DNA of 64,000 bases from Pandoraea norimbergensis (GTDB taxonomy: Bacteria > Pseudomonadota > Gammaproteobacteria > Burkholderiales > Burkholderiaceae), in assembly GCF_001465545.3 (NCBI RefSeq), contig NZ_CP013480.3, forward strand, positions 3,782,001 through 3,846,000. The letters are read 5' to 3'. This document shows, piece after piece, positions 29,100-42,036 of this stretch (position 1 is the first letter of the stretch; each line of letters opens with the position of its first letter). Under the pieces are notes generated by a model. The model did not search any database. It worked only from the letters and a program-made list of their open reading frames with translations, and was not told the origin of the DNA. Made by a program: the position numbers and the translations under genes.

Positions 29100-29990
29100 T
29101 CACTCGCGGCAAAAGTCGTCGATCAGCTTCGCCACCCTTTCCGGCTGATCGTGATGAAGCATGTGCCCCGCATCGTCGACGAAAGCCTCGGTCAGATTCG
29201 GAAACACCTCGAATCGCTCACGGAAAACCTCCTTGCCCTGCGCCCCGACGAAGTGGCGCAACACCTCGGAATCGGTGGCCTCCACATGCAATACCGGCGC
29301 GCTGACATTGCCCCACACCGCCATCGCTTCATCCAGACGATAAGGATAGGGGTTCGTCATCTTGTGCGCAGCATCGGCCAGCAAGTGCCATTGACCGTCG
29401 CGCTCCTGACGCGCCCAGCGCTGCGCCAGCCACGCCGCGCGCGCCGGAGACAATCGCGGGTTGGTCTTGCGCAGGCGCTCGGCCACGTCGGCGTACGTTG
29501 CATAGGGACGCAGCGTCGGCGTATTTTGCAGATCGTCCAGCCAGCGCCCCAGTTGACGAATCGCTGCCAGCGGCTGCGAGGGCGGCAAACCGAAGCCCTC
29601 CAGATTCACGAGACGGCGCACACGCGCGGGACGCACGCCCGCATACAGACATGCCACGTTGCCGCCCATGCTGTGGCCGATCAGGTTGATGGCTTCGCCC
29701 GGTTCGGCATACACGTCGATCAACGCTTCGAGATCGCCGAGATAGTCGGGAAACCAGTAGCTGCCGCTGCGACCGTCGGCGACCGGCCAATCGGTCAGTC
29801 CGAAACCCCGCCAGTCCGGCGCGAGCAGATGCCAGCGCTGCGCCAACGATTCCGCTACGAATTGGAACGAGGCCGACACGTCCATCCAGCCGTGCAACAG
29901 GAACAGTTTCGGTGCGCCGGGCGTGCCCCATTGCCGGACATGGTGGCGCAGGCCGCGCACGGTGAGAAACTCGGATCGCGAATCGGTCAT
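29100..29990 (-). CDS. alpha/beta hydrolase
   Basis: 296 residues from the ATG at 29990. The fold landmarks are the oxyanion-hole region FLLHGWMD, the nucleophile elbow GHSMGG and the C-terminal catalytic histidine segment DAGHMLHHDQPE. The cap region is rich in Arg and Trp. The substrate is unknown; such proteins are often esterases or epoxide/haloalkane-hydrolase-like. The frame is open ten codons further upstream, but MTDSRSEF is the more family-like start. Confidence 0.85.
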   Translation of the reverse strand: MTDSRSEFLTVRGLRHHVRQWGTPGAPKLFLLHGWMDVSASFQFVAESLAQRWHLLAPDWRGFGLTDWPVADGRSGSYWFPDYLGDLEALIDVYAEPGEAINLIGHSMGGNVACLYAGVRPARVRRLVNLEGFGLPPSQPLAAIRQLGRWLDDLQNTPTLRPYATYADVAERLRKTNPRLSPARAAWLAQRWARQERDGQWHLLADAAHKMTNPYPYRLDEAMAVWGNVSAPVLHVEATDSEVLRHFVGAQGKEVFRERFEVFPNLTEAFVDDAGHMLHHDQPERVAKLIDDFCRE

Positions 29991-30064
29991 GATGCCGCCA
30001 GATAGTGAAGATCGAAACAATTAGGAAAAGTCGAGTATATCGGCATCAAAAACAGGACGACGCC

Positions 30065-31033
30065 TCACCCGCCCGCTTGCAACGCGGCCAATTCGTCGTC
30101 GTCGAAACCCGCGGCACGGCGCGCTTCGAGATTGAACGGTCCGCGCAGGCGCGGGGCACCGTATTGGGCGGCCAATCGGGCGTAGGTCTCGACGGGCTCG
30201 CAACCGGCGCGCTCACACCCCCAGCGATACCAGCGGTTGCCGATAGCCACGTGACCGATCTCGTCGCGCAGGATGATGTCGAGAATCGCCGCACCGGCCT
30301 TGTCGCCGGCGCTCGCCAGCTTGGCCCGAATCGGCGGGCTCGCATCCAGCCCCCGGGCTTCCAGCGTACGCGGCACCAGCGCCAGGCGTGCGAGCCAGTC
30401 ACCCGACGTCTTGCGCGCCATCACCCACAGGCCGTCGTGCGCCGGGAAACAGCCGTAGAAATAATCGTCGCCCAGCGTCGTCAGATGCTCGGCCAGCAGC
30501 GAGAAGTGATAGGCCTCCTCGGCCGCAACCAGCATCCAGTCGTCGTAGTACGCATTGGGCAGGCCATCGAAACGCCACAAGGCGTCCAGCGCCAGATTGA
30601 TCGCATTGAACTCGATATGCGTGAGTGCGTGCAGCAAGGCCGCGCGGCCCGCAACGGTCGTCACGGCGCGGTGCTCAAGCTCGCGGGGCGAGACAAGGCG
30701 GGGTTCGGTCGGCCGCCCCGGGATGCCGGGCTCATCCCTCCCCTCAATTTCACCCGCCGCGCCGGAGGCGTTTCGTTCCTCAGTGCCGTCCGGCAGCGCG
30801 CTCAACGGGCGCCCGGGCTGCCAGATCGCATGCCCGGCGAGCACCGCGTCACGCAGGGCGATCACGCCCGCCGCCTTCACGAACGGATCGCATTGCCGCA
30901 GCAGTGTCAGCGCGCGCTCGCGGGCACACGTTGCTCCGCCAGACACAACAGGCGCGTCGGCAGATGCGGGGAAATCGGGGGCATTGAGGCGGGCGGCACT
31001 GTCACCGCCGGGCGCAGGAGTGAAATCGGGCAT
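30065..31033 (-). CDS. DUF455 ferritin-like protein
   Basis: 322 residues. The C-terminal two thirds form a ferritin-like four-helix bundle with probable di-metal ligands in HIEFNAINLALDALWRF, AAEEAYHFSLLAEHL and ILRDEIGHVAIGN. This is the DUF455 family, annotated as ferritin-like and sometimes as rhamnan synthesis related, without firm biochemistry. Residues about 70-110 form a Gly/Glu/Pro-rich insertion (GTEERNASGAAGEIEGRDEP) that looks disordered. It is divergent from the carbonic anhydrase gene, with 49 bases between the start codons. Confidence 0.85.
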   Translation of the reverse strand: MPDFTPAPGGDSAARLNAPDFPASADAPVVSGGATCARERALTLLRQCDPFVKAAGVIALRDAVLAGHAIWQPGRPLSALPDGTEERNASGAAGEIEGRDEPGIPGRPTEPRLVSPRELEHRAVTTVAGRAALLHALTHIEFNAINLALDALWRFDGLPNAYYDDWMLVAAEEAYHFSLLAEHLTTLGDDYFYGCFPAHDGLWVMARKTSGDWLARLALVPRTLEARGLDASPPIRAKLASAGDKAGAAILDIILRDEIGHVAIGNRWYRWGCERAGCEPVETYARLAAQYGAPRLRGPFNLEARRAAGFDDDELAALQAGG

Positions 31034-31082
31034 GACGTTACAATAGCAATTTCGTCGATTTTAACCGCGAACCAAAGCCGCC

Positions 31083-31607
31083 ATGCCGATCTATAAACTT
31101 GGAGACAAGACCCCGCAGATCCACGAAAGTGCTTTCGTGGCAGACACCGCAACGATCATCGGCGAGGTGGTCCTTGCCGAGAACAGCAGCGTCTGGCCCG
31201 GGGTTGCCATTCGCGGCGACAACGAACCGATTCGCGTGGGCGTTGGTACCAATGTGCAGGAAGGTGCCGTCCTGCACGCCGACCCGGGTTTCCCGCTGAC
31301 GCTGGCGCAAGGCGTGAGCATCGGCCATCAGGCGATGCTGCACGGCTGCACGGTAGGTGAGAATTCGCTGATCGGCATTCAGGCCGTGCTGCTCAATGGC
31401 GCCGTCATCGGCCGCGACAGTCTGGTCGGCGCTGGCGCACTGGTGACCGAGCGCAAGACGTTTCCGGACCGCTCGCTGATCCTTGGCGTGCCCGCCAAGG
31501 TGGTGCGCGAGCTCACGGATGAGGAAGTGGCCAATCTCAAGCGCAACGCCGATACGTATGCGTCGCGCCGTCAGGTGTTCAAGGAACAACTGGTGCGCAT
31601 CGGCTAA
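31083..31607 (+). CDS. gamma-carbonic anhydrase family protein (left-handed beta-helix)
   Basis: 174 residues made of hexapeptide repeats (for example VAIRGDNEPIRVGVGTNVQE). The three zinc or iron ligands of the Cam/YrdA family are present at His65, His82 and His87, so catalytic CO2 hydration is possible, although many bacterial members have no proven activity. The C-terminal helix is normal. It is followed by an unusual GC-rich structured spacer. Confidence 0.92.
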   Translation: MPIYKLGDKTPQIHESAFVADTATIIGEVVLAENSSVWPGVAIRGDNEPIRVGVGTNVQEGAVLHADPGFPLTLAQGVSIGHQAMLHGCTVGENSLIGIQAVLLNGAVIGRDSLVGAGALVTERKTFPDRSLILGVPAKVVRELTDEEVANLKRNADTYASRRQVFKEQLVRIG

Positions 31608-31668
31608 GCAGGTGAAGGGAGGGCGTAGCACGCGCCGGCTGGCCCGGGGCGTGGACGCCCTCGGAAAT

Positions 31669-31730
31669 GGGCCCCAAACCGGGCCCAAGACCGGGGCCCG
31701 ATACCGGCGAAACCGGTCAAAACGGGCCCC
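31669..31730. repeat. cluster of four GGGCCC palindromes, hairpin-forming spacer
   Basis: GGGCCC occurs four times in 61 bases (31669, 31681, 31694, 31724). The last two sit in an extended hairpin: GGGGCCCG (31693-31700) pairs with CGGGCCCC (31723-31730), with ACCGG/CCGGT inside. It could terminate the carbonic anhydrase transcript or be a small interspersed palindromic repeat. No T-run follows. Confidence 0.55.
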
Positions 31731-31849
31731 AGTGTTGAAAATGCGGCGCGTGCCCCCAGATATTGCAGCATCCACGTCAACCGCCGGCCCTGCGCGCGCC
31801 CTTCAAGGCACGATTCGCCGGCGTTGCCGCATTTTTCAGGAATTCGACC

Positions 31850-32785
31850 GTGTCCGATCAGCTTCAGAAATTCATGTTCGACGCCGCGCCCGTGCGAGGC
31901 GAATACGTCAGCCTCGACACCACTTGGCGTGCCGTGCTCGAACGTCACAACTACCCGGCACCGGTCCGGCATCTGCTGGGCGAAATGATGGCCGCCGCCG
32001 CCCTGTTCACCGCGAACATCAAGTTCGACGGCGCGCTCGTCCTGCAACTGCACGGTGACGGCCCCGTCAGCATGATCGTGGTCGAGTGCAACGCCGATTT
32101 CACGATGCGTGCCACCGCCAAGTACAGCGGCGACATTCCGGACGACGCCTCGCTCAAGGCGATGGTCAACGTGAATGGCCGCGCACGCTTTGCGATCACG
32201 CTCGACCCGCGCGTCAAACAGCCGGGCCAGCAGCCCTATCAGGGCGTGGTGGCGCTGTCCGACGAACACGGCCCGCTGCCGGATATGGCGTCGGTGCTCG
32301 AACACTATATGCATCACTCGGAACAGCTCGATACGCGTCTGTGGCTCGCGAGCGACGATACCCGCACGGTGGGCGTCCTGCTGCAAAAGCTGCCGGGACA
32401 CGGCGGCACGGCAGGCAGCGGCGCGGAACTGGCGCCGGAGATCGATGAAGACACCTGGAATCGTGTCTGCCAGCTTGGCAATACGCTCAAACGCGACGAA
32501 ATGCTCACGACGGACCGCGAAACGCTGCTGCACCGCCTCTTCTGGGAAGAGACCGTGCGCGTGTTCGATCCGCAGACTGTCTCGTTTCGCTGCACTTGCT
32601 CGCACGAGCGCGTTGCCAACATGCTGCGAACGCTCGGCGAAGCCGAAGTGATGAGCGTGTTCGACGAACGTCCCAATGTGGAAGTGGCCTGCGAGTTCTG
32701 CCGTCAGACCTATCACTTCGACAAGGTGGACGCCGCGCAGCTGTTCTCGGAGCAGCCGCACTCGGCGCCTTCGCAGCATCATTGA
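31850..32785 (+). CDS. hslO: redox-regulated chaperone Hsp33
   Basis: 311 residues starting at the GTG at 31850 (VSDQLQKFMFD; AGGA lies upstream). Hsp33 is activated by oxidation through a C-terminal zinc switch. The four cysteines are Cys248 and Cys250 (CTC) and Cys281 and Cys284 (CEFC), the family arrangement. The N-terminal chaperone domain is complete, with RGEYVSLD and LLGEMMAAAALF. The frame extends 29 codons further upstream but without homology. A lipoprotein gene follows after 7 bases. Confidence 0.94.
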   Translation: MSDQLQKFMFDAAPVRGEYVSLDTTWRAVLERHNYPAPVRHLLGEMMAAAALFTANIKFDGALVLQLHGDGPVSMIVVECNADFTMRATAKYSGDIPDDASLKAMVNVNGRARFAITLDPRVKQPGQQPYQGVVALSDEHGPLPDMASVLEHYMHHSEQLDTRLWLASDDTRTVGVLLQKLPGHGGTAGSGAELAPEIDEDTWNRVCQLGNTLKRDEMLTTDRETLLHRLFWEETVRVFDPQTVSFRCTCSHERVANMLRTLGEAEVMSVFDERPNVEVACEFCRQTYHFDKVDAAQLFSEQPHSAPSQHH

Positions 32786-32792
32786 GGTCGAC

Positions 32793-33245
32793 ATGACCCG
32801 ACCGCAGCCCGCTTCCCCTGCCCGCCTCTCGCGGCTTCAACCACCGCTTCGATCACCGCTTCAACGGATGATCGGCGCGGCGGGTGCCTGCCTGCTGACG
32901 CTGGCGGCGGGCTGCGCGCAATGGCAACTGCCGCCGCCGGATGCACCGTCCGCGCGCTTGCCGGAATCGCAGCCGGCGCAGCCGCCAGCCGCGTTGACCG
33001 CCGAGCAGCAGCAAGACCTGACGCGCCTGAACAAGCGCATCTACGACGAGCAGGAACGCACGATCGAGCGCGAGCGCCTGCAACGCGCCATCGACGATGC
33101 GATGCGCAGCTATGCGAGTAACGCCTACTTCTACAGTGGGTGGGGTGGTCCGGGCTGGTATGGCCCCGGTTGGTACGGACCGGGCGGATACGGCCCCGGA
33201 TGGTACGGGCCACGCACGACAGTTGGGGTTGGCTTCGGCTTTTGA
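32793..33245 (+). CDS. small lipoprotein with Pro/Gly/Trp/Tyr repeats
   Basis: 150 residues from the ATG at 32793 (GAGG eight bases upstream). A probable lipobox LAAGC has Cys41; an internal ATG at 32868 would give a more conventional signal peptide length. The middle (about 68-115) is a charged Gln/Glu/Arg-rich helix likely to form a coiled coil. The C-terminus repeats GPGWYGP-type units four times and ends VGVGFGF. Similar aromatic repeats occur in envelope and adhesive proteins. Function unknown. It is probably co-transcribed with hslO. Confidence 0.75.
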   Translation: MTRPQPASPARLSRLQPPLRSPLQRMIGAAGACLLTLAAGCAQWQLPPPDAPSARLPESQPAQPPAALTAEQQQDLTRLNKRIYDEQERTIERERLQRAIDDAMRSYASNAYFYSGWGGPGWYGPGWYGPGGYGPGWYGPRTTVGVGFGF

Positions 33246-33263
33246 CGTCCCGGCAAGCACAAT

Positions 33264-33293
33264 AAAAAAGACGCTCATTTGAGCGTCTTTTTT
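33264..33293 (+). terminator. bidirectional intrinsic terminator
   Basis: The stem GACGCTC/GAGCGTC with loop ATTT is flanked by A6 and T6. It lies between the convergent lipoprotein and ftsB genes and can end both transcripts. Confidence 0.9.
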
Positions 33294-33340
33294 ATTTCAA
33301 CGGACAACTTCCGTGCCGCCAATCCAGCCAGCAGCAGCGA

Positions 33341-33754
33341 TCAGTGATGCTGCGCCTTCTTGCCCTTAGCCTGCGTGGCAGGTGCCGCAGGCGGCGTATT
33401 GCCCACCGTCTTGTGGGCGGGTTCGTTCGACGACACGAGGGGCGCGTCCGCGCCCGAGGCGGCTTGCGGGCCGCCACTGCCGTCGGGTGCGACGAATTGC
33501 ACGAACACCTCGCCGTCCTTGACCATCCCCAGCTCGAAACGAGCGCGCTCCTCGATCGCCGACGTGCCTTCCTGCAAATCCTGCACTTCGCCGGCAAGAC
33601 GATCGTTACGTTCTTTCAACTGCTCGTTCTTCTGCTGTTCGGCGCTCAGTTGGTCGCGCAGTTCGTGCACATACAACCAACCACCGTGGCCGAACCAGAG
33701 CGGATACTGAATGACTGCCAACAGCAGCACCAGTACCAAGGTCACCATTCGCAT
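33341..33754 (-). CDS. ftsB: cell division protein FtsB
   Basis: 137 residues. The single N-terminal transmembrane helix (about 3-20) is followed by a coiled coil (about 28-65) and the conserved FtsB/DivIC segment [20 protein letters not shown]. FtsB joins FtsL and FtsQ in the divisome. The C-terminal 45 residues are an Ala/Pro/Gly-rich tail absent from E. coli FtsB. It follows eno by 71 bases, the conserved eno-ftsB order. Confidence 0.93.
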   Translation of the reverse strand: MRMVTLVLVLLLAVIQYPLWFGHGGWLYVHELRDQLSAEQQKNEQLKERNDRLAGEVQDLQEGTSAIEERARFELGMVKDGEVFVQFVAPDGSGGPQAASGADAPLVSSNEPAHKTVGNTPPAAPATQAKGKKAQHH

Positions 33755-33825
33755 GCTTTCGCCTGGCAGGAAATCCGGGAACGGGGCCCCGAGCGGACTC
33801 GGGGCTCACTTCCCGGGAATCGGAA

Positions 33826-35500
<1,675 letters not shown>

Positions 35501-36355
35501 TCAGTTGAAATTGTTTTCCAGGAACTGGCCCTGCTTCACGGCCGCATCAATGGTCTTGAGCGTCGTGAGCAGTTCACGCATGCGGCCGAGCGGCACGGCA
35601 TTGGGGCCGTCCGAGAGGGCCTTGGCCGGATCAGGATGGGTTTCCATGAACAGGCCCGATACGCCCACGGCCACGGCCGCGCGTGAGAGCACCGGCACAA
35701 ATTCGCGCTGTCCGCCGGAGCTGGTGCCCTGCCCGCCGGGCAATTGCACCGAGTGGGTGGCATCGAACACGACCGGCGCACCGGTCTCGCGCATGATCGC
35801 CAACGAGCGCATGTCCGAGACCAAATTGTTATAGCCGAACGAAACACCGCGCTCGCAGGCCATGAACACATCATCCGGCAGACCGGCTTCGCGGGCAGCG
35901 TCGCGGGCCTTGTCGATGACGTTGATCATGTCGTGCGGTGCGAGAAACTGCCCCTTCTTGATGTTCACCGGCTTGCCCGACTGGGCGCAGGCACGGATGA
36001 AATCGGTCTGGCGGCACAGGAATGCCGGCGTTTGCAGCACGTCGACGATCGGTGCGGCCACGGCCACATCCTCTTCGGTGTGCACGTCGGTGAGCACCGG
36101 CACGCCGAGCTGGCGGCGCACTTCTTCGAGGATCTTCAGACCGGCCTCGCGGCCCGGGCCGCGAAACGACCTGCCCGAACTACGATTCGCCTTGTCGAAC
36201 GACGATTTGTAAATGAACGGGATGCCCAACGCGCCCGTAATTTCCTTGAGCTGACCAGCGACGTCGATCGTCATTTGCTCCGACTCGACGACGCAGGTGC
36301 CTGCAATCAGGAAAAACGGCTGGTTCAGGCCAACCTCGAAACCGCACAGCTTCAT
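35501..36355 (-). CDS. kdsA: 3-deoxy-D-manno-octulosonate 8-phosphate synthase
   Basis: 284 residues. It condenses phosphoenolpyruvate and arabinose 5-phosphate for lipopolysaccharide Kdo. Motifs include [51 protein letters not shown] and the C-terminal [16 protein letters not shown]. This is the metal-independent type: asparagine (VNIKKGQF) is at the position that is cysteine in metal-dependent enzymes. It starts 36 bases after pyrG, the conserved pyrG-kdsA order. Confidence 0.97.
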   Translation of the reverse strand: MKLCGFEVGLNQPFFLIAGTCVVESEQMTIDVAGQLKEITGALGIPFIYKSSFDKANRSSGRSFRGPGREAGLKILEEVRRQLGVPVLTDVHTEEDVAVAAPIVDVLQTPAFLCRQTDFIRACAQSGKPVNIKKGQFLAPHDMINVIDKARDAAREAGLPDDVFMACERGVSFGYNNLVSDMRSLAIMRETGAPVVFDATHSVQLPGGQGTSSGGQREFVPVLSRAAVAVGVSGLFMETHPDPAKALSDGPNAVPLGRMRELLTTLKTIDAAVKQGQFLENNFN

Positions 36356-36391
36356 GGGAACTCCTTGTTTCTCGCCCGCAGCAGCTCAGCC

Positions 36392-38173
<1,782 letters not shown>

Positions 38174-39004
38174 TCAGGCGGCGAGTGGCCGGCGATAACC
38201 GCCGCGCAGTTCCGTGAGCATGTCGCGCACAGCGGCGGCCGTCTCGAGCGGGCGTTCCATCGGGAACAGATGGGTGCCGTCTACGTAACGCAAATGCGTG
38301 CCGACGATTTGCCGCGTCGCGCGCATGCCCGCCTGTCGCAGCTCGCGCGACTCGGTGCCCGCAAGAAACCCCACCGGCACCGGCACCCCGCGCATCGCCC
38401 GCACGGCCAGCAGCGGCGGCAACGTCAGGTAAATGCGATATTCGATCTCGCGCGCGAACGCCAGCCGCCGGGCTTCGCCTTCGCCGGTCGGCAATGTGCC
38501 GCAATCGATATAGTCACGCAGCACGTCCTGATCCCAGCTGGCAAACACCGGCTTGCTCGCGAAATGCTGCCAGGCCGACTCCCAGTCGGGCCAGCGATCG
38601 CGGCGCTTTTTCGTTACGCCGGCAGGCGACATCCGCTCATAGAGCCCGGTCAGCATCCCAAGTCGCAGCATCTGCGTGCGCCAGCCGGGCGTGACAATCG
38701 GGGAGTCGATCATGACCACGCCCCGCACACACTGCGGCGCCTTGAGCGCCGCCATCAGACTCAGGAATCCGCCGAGGGAGTGACCGACGAGCCAGACCGG
38801 TTCGCCGTGATACTGACGCGTGAGCGTGTCGACCAGTTCGTTGCGCAGATAGCGCCACCCCGGCGTGACAGGGTAGCGCGGATCGTGCCCGATACGATCG
38901 ATGGCGCGCACGTCGTACTCGTCGGCCAGCGCGCCGAGCATCTTGCGGTACACGCCAGCCGGAAAGCCGTTGCCGTGCGAAAAATGGATGATGTCTCTTG
39001 TCAT
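38174..39004 (-). CDS. alpha/beta hydrolase
   Basis: 276 residues from the ATG at 39004 (MTRDIIHFSHGNGFPAGVY). It has the oxyanion-loop histidine FSHGNGFPAG, the nucleophile elbow GHSLGGF and the late catalytic histidine DGTHLFPMERP. The substrate is unknown. It lies between comEC and pyrG with about 110-120 bases on either side, so it may be transcribed alone. Confidence 0.85.
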   Translation of the reverse strand: MTRDIIHFSHGNGFPAGVYRKMLGALADEYDVRAIDRIGHDPRYPVTPGWRYLRNELVDTLTRQYHGEPVWLVGHSLGGFLSLMAALKAPQCVRGVVMIDSPIVTPGWRTQMLRLGMLTGLYERMSPAGVTKKRRDRWPDWESAWQHFASKPVFASWDQDVLRDYIDCGTLPTGEGEARRLAFAREIEYRIYLTLPPLLAVRAMRGVPVPVGFLAGTESRELRQAGMRATRQIVGTHLRYVDGTHLFPMERPLETAAAVRDMLTELRGGYRRPLAA

Positions 39005-39115
39005 GGAATCTTTTGGTCTTGGCGCGCCCCCGCGTGAAACGACACACTCGTCAACGCATGTCGTCAACGCCCCTCGGCGTATTCGGCGCCGATTGGCCGC
39101 GCTCGCCGGACCATT

Positions 39116-41983
39116 CTAGCGAACCGCCCGCCCGCGACCGGTAGAGGTTTCCGTCGAATCGGACGGGGCTGCGGCCGGCGAAACACCTGAATCGTCAACC
39201 GGCCACGCCGACCAATATCGCCGATGGACGTCGCGGTAGGCCTGCGCGTCGATCCCCCGACGCGAAAAGGAAAACCGCACCGCCCCATGCTGGACGCTTT
39301 GCCAAACGCGAGCCCCCACGTCGCGATAACGGCCGACGACCGCCGGGCGCGGGTGTCCGAAGCGGTTGCGGTAGCCCGTTTGAAACACGACGTGGCGCGG
39401 GGCCACCGCTTTCACGAAGGCCGGGGTCGATGACGTCAGGCTGCCATGATGCGGGGCGAGCAGCACATCGGCATGCAGCAGACTTCGGCGAAACCGCGTC
39501 AGCAAGCGTTGCTCCTGCGGCGCTTCGGCGTCGGCGGCGAGCAACGCGCTGTGACGGCCGTTGGCGATGCGGAGCACGCAACTGAGGCCGTTTGGGCCGA
39601 TTTGCCCTGCCCACCCGGCGCGCAGGGTCGGCGTATCGGGATGCAGGAATCGGAACGTCACACCGTCCCATGTCCATTGCTGCCCCGACCGGCACGTGCG
39701 ATGCGACTGCGCCGCGCCTCGGACAGGATGCGAGCCCGGCAACGACGACAACATCAAGGTTGCCGGATACGCTTTGAGCACACTTCGCGCCCCGCCGTAG
39801 TGGTCGTCGTGGGCGTGGCTCACGACGAGCCCGTCGAGCCGAGCCACACCTTGCGCGCGCAGATACGGCACGACGACGTACTGCCCGGCATCCGCGCGCG
39901 AGCCCAGCGGCGGACCGGTATCAAACAGCAGCGTGCGCGTGGCTGTCTCGACGAGGACGGCGTTGCCCTGCCCAATATCCAGCATCGTCACGCGAAAATC
40001 GCCTGCGGCGGGCCGCTGTGGCGATGAAAGCAAGGCGGGCCACAGCAACGCGAAACCGGTAAGCCGCAGCGTCACCCACCGTGCCACCGTGCGTTGCACC
40101 CAACCCGGCGCGGGCCACAGACACGCCCCCACGCCGATAGCCGCCAGCGCAATCGTCCAGACCGGCGCAATGCCGGGACGCCAGACCGCCCAAGGCCATT
40201 GCGATAGCATCCGCAGCCCTTCCGCCAGCCAGACGACGGTGCCGTGGGCGACGGCAAGCGCGACCTGCGCCGCCGCTGCGGGCAACAGTAAACTCAATAA
40301 CGCCAGCGGCGTGACGATCAGCGTCATGACCGGTATGGCGACGGCGTTGGCGAGCGGCCCAAGCAACGGCACCGACCCGAACCATGCCAGCGTCAACGGC
40401 ACCATCCCCAGCGTGATCGCGAGTTGCGCGCGCGCCGCCTGCCCAAGCCGCGTCCGAAACCCTTGTCGCCACCGCGTGAGCAAACTCTGGTCGAACCGGT
40501 CGACGATGGGATCATCCGCCGACGGCGACTGCGCTTGCCCTCCCCCGGTCGTGCGGCGACGTTCGGTTTCGTTTCGGCGGCGTCCGGCAAGCACCAGCAC
40601 GGAGACGGCGCCGAACGACAACCACAAGCCGGGGCTGACGACCGACCACGGGTCCAACGCGACGATGACAGCGAGCGCCCACGCCAGCACGTACGACGGC
40701 GCGGCCATACGTCCGGTCAGCAGCGCCAGAACCAGAATCGCCACCATGCCGACGGCCCGTCGCGCCGGCACGCCCCACCCGGCAATGGCGCCGTAGGCCA
40801 CTGCCGCCACCAGCCCCGCAACGGCGGCTGCCTTAGGCGCGGGCCACCATAGCGGCAACCCGATGTGCAACCCGGCAGGCAATCCAAACGAGCGCCGCCA
40901 TAAATACCCGGCCAGCGATGCCAGCGCCCCGGCCACCAGCGACACGTGCAGGCCGGAAATCGCCAGCAAATGGCTCACGCCCGTATCGGCGAATATCTGC
41001 CAATCGTCTGGCGCGATATCGCCACGCTCGCCCAGCGCCAACGCCATCAGCACACCGCCGTAGCGCGCGTCAGGCGCCAACGCGGCACGAAAGTCATCAC
41101 GCAACCGCTCACGCCACGCGGCCAGCCGGTAACCGGGCACGGGGCCGGCATCGAGGCGGCGCGCGGCGGACGCGCCGCGTTGCACCGACTGCCCTACTGC
41201 ATCGCGTGTTCCGCCGGGATCACGTCTACCGTCGGGACCGTGACTTGCGCGACTGCCGTTAGCCCGGACATAGCCGGTGGCACGAATCCCTTGCGAAAAC
41301 GCGGCGAACTCTGCATCGAAGCCATGCCAGTTGGCAAAGCCGCGAGGCACACTGAGCCGCACCGGCAATCGCCACCGCTCGCCCGCCCTCGGAACATGGC
41401 GCTGGCTTCTGCCCGTTTGCCCCGGCCAGACAAGCTGAATGCGACTCGGCACAGCCACCACGGATCGCCTCGGCTCGGCATCGGATGAGTCAAAAGTCCC
41501 CGCTCGCTCCCGCAGTTCGCCGTTGCGTTCGCGCCCTCTTTTTTCAAGAAACGCCGCGTCCACATCGAAGACAAAGCGCAATCCGCCGCCGGTACCGACC
41601 GGCAACGAGGCGACAACGCCTGTCACGATAATGTCCCGGCCTTCCATCGCCACCGGCAAGGCGTCGGCCAAACGTTGACCGGCACGATGCGCGGCCCATG
41701 TGAAGCCCAATACGGCGACCGATAGCGCCAAAGCAATCAAGACACATGCAGACTGCCAAGCGCACAGGGAAAGCTCGGGACATCCCCCCGCAACAGCCCC
41801 GTCCGCCGTCCGGGCTGCACAGTACCGCCTGCTTTGCCACCTCACCCACAGCCAGCCCCCAACCGCCATCAGCCCACCACCCGCAACGACGCTGGCCACG
41901 GCAAGCCATGGCGTCGAGGGCAGCACCGCCGACTGTTGCAGCCACCAGATACCGGCGACCCACGCGAGCAGCACAGTTCTCAT
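39116..41983 (-). CDS. comEC: DNA internalisation competence protein ComEC/Rec2
   Basis: 955 residues. Domain order: two N-terminal helices and DUF4131-like region (about 1-240), the multi-spanning competence domain (about 300-620, with FADTGVSHLLAISGLHVSLV), and a C-terminal metallo-beta-lactamase domain (about 670-900, with MLDIGQGNAVLVET and VVSHAHDDHYGG). ComEC moves single-stranded DNA across the inner membrane during transformation. The gene is intact. The region between the N-terminal and competence domains is Arg/Gly/Ser-rich and lengthened. It lies downstream of tatD, as in other Burkholderiaceae. Confidence 0.93.
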   Translation of the reverse strand: MRTVLLAWVAGIWWLQQSAVLPSTPWLAVASVVAGGGLMAVGGWLWVRWQSRRYCAARTADGAVAGGCPELSLCAWQSACVLIALALSVAVLGFTWAAHRAGQRLADALPVAMEGRDIIVTGVVASLPVGTGGGLRFVFDVDAAFLEKRGRERNGELRERAGTFDSSDAEPRRSVVAVPSRIQLVWPGQTGRSQRHVPRAGERWRLPVRLSVPRGFANWHGFDAEFAAFSQGIRATGYVRANGSRASHGPDGRRDPGGTRDAVGQSVQRGASAARRLDAGPVPGYRLAAWRERLRDDFRAALAPDARYGGVLMALALGERGDIAPDDWQIFADTGVSHLLAISGLHVSLVAGALASLAGYLWRRSFGLPAGLHIGLPLWWPAPKAAAVAGLVAAVAYGAIAGWGVPARRAVGMVAILVLALLTGRMAAPSYVLAWALAVIVALDPWSVVSPGLWLSFGAVSVLVLAGRRRNETERRRTTGGGQAQSPSADDPIVDRFDQSLLTRWRQGFRTRLGQAARAQLAITLGMVPLTLAWFGSVPLLGPLANAVAIPVMTLIVTPLALLSLLLPAAAAQVALAVAHGTVVWLAEGLRMLSQWPWAVWRPGIAPVWTIALAAIGVGACLWPAPGWVQRTVARWVTLRLTGFALLWPALLSSPQRPAAGDFRVTMLDIGQGNAVLVETATRTLLFDTGPPLGSRADAGQYVVVPYLRAQGVARLDGLVVSHAHDDHYGGARSVLKAYPATLMLSSLPGSHPVRGAAQSHRTCRSGQQWTWDGVTFRFLHPDTPTLRAGWAGQIGPNGLSCVLRIANGRHSALLAADAEAPQEQRLLTRFRRSLLHADVLLAPHHGSLTSSTPAFVKAVAPRHVVFQTGYRNRFGHPRPAVVGRYRDVGARVWQSVQHGAVRFSFSRRGIDAQAYRDVHRRYWSAWPVDDSGVSPAAAPSDSTETSTGRGRAVR

Positions 41984-42036
41984 GACGTCACCGCGTCACG
42001 GCAAAAGATCCTCACAACGACGACGACGACGACGCG

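Noticed and set aside
39116..41983. comEC as sign of a mobile or DNA-uptake island
   Set aside because: comEC beside tatD and lolCD is ordinary core order in Burkholderiaceae; no pilus or mobility genes accompany it.
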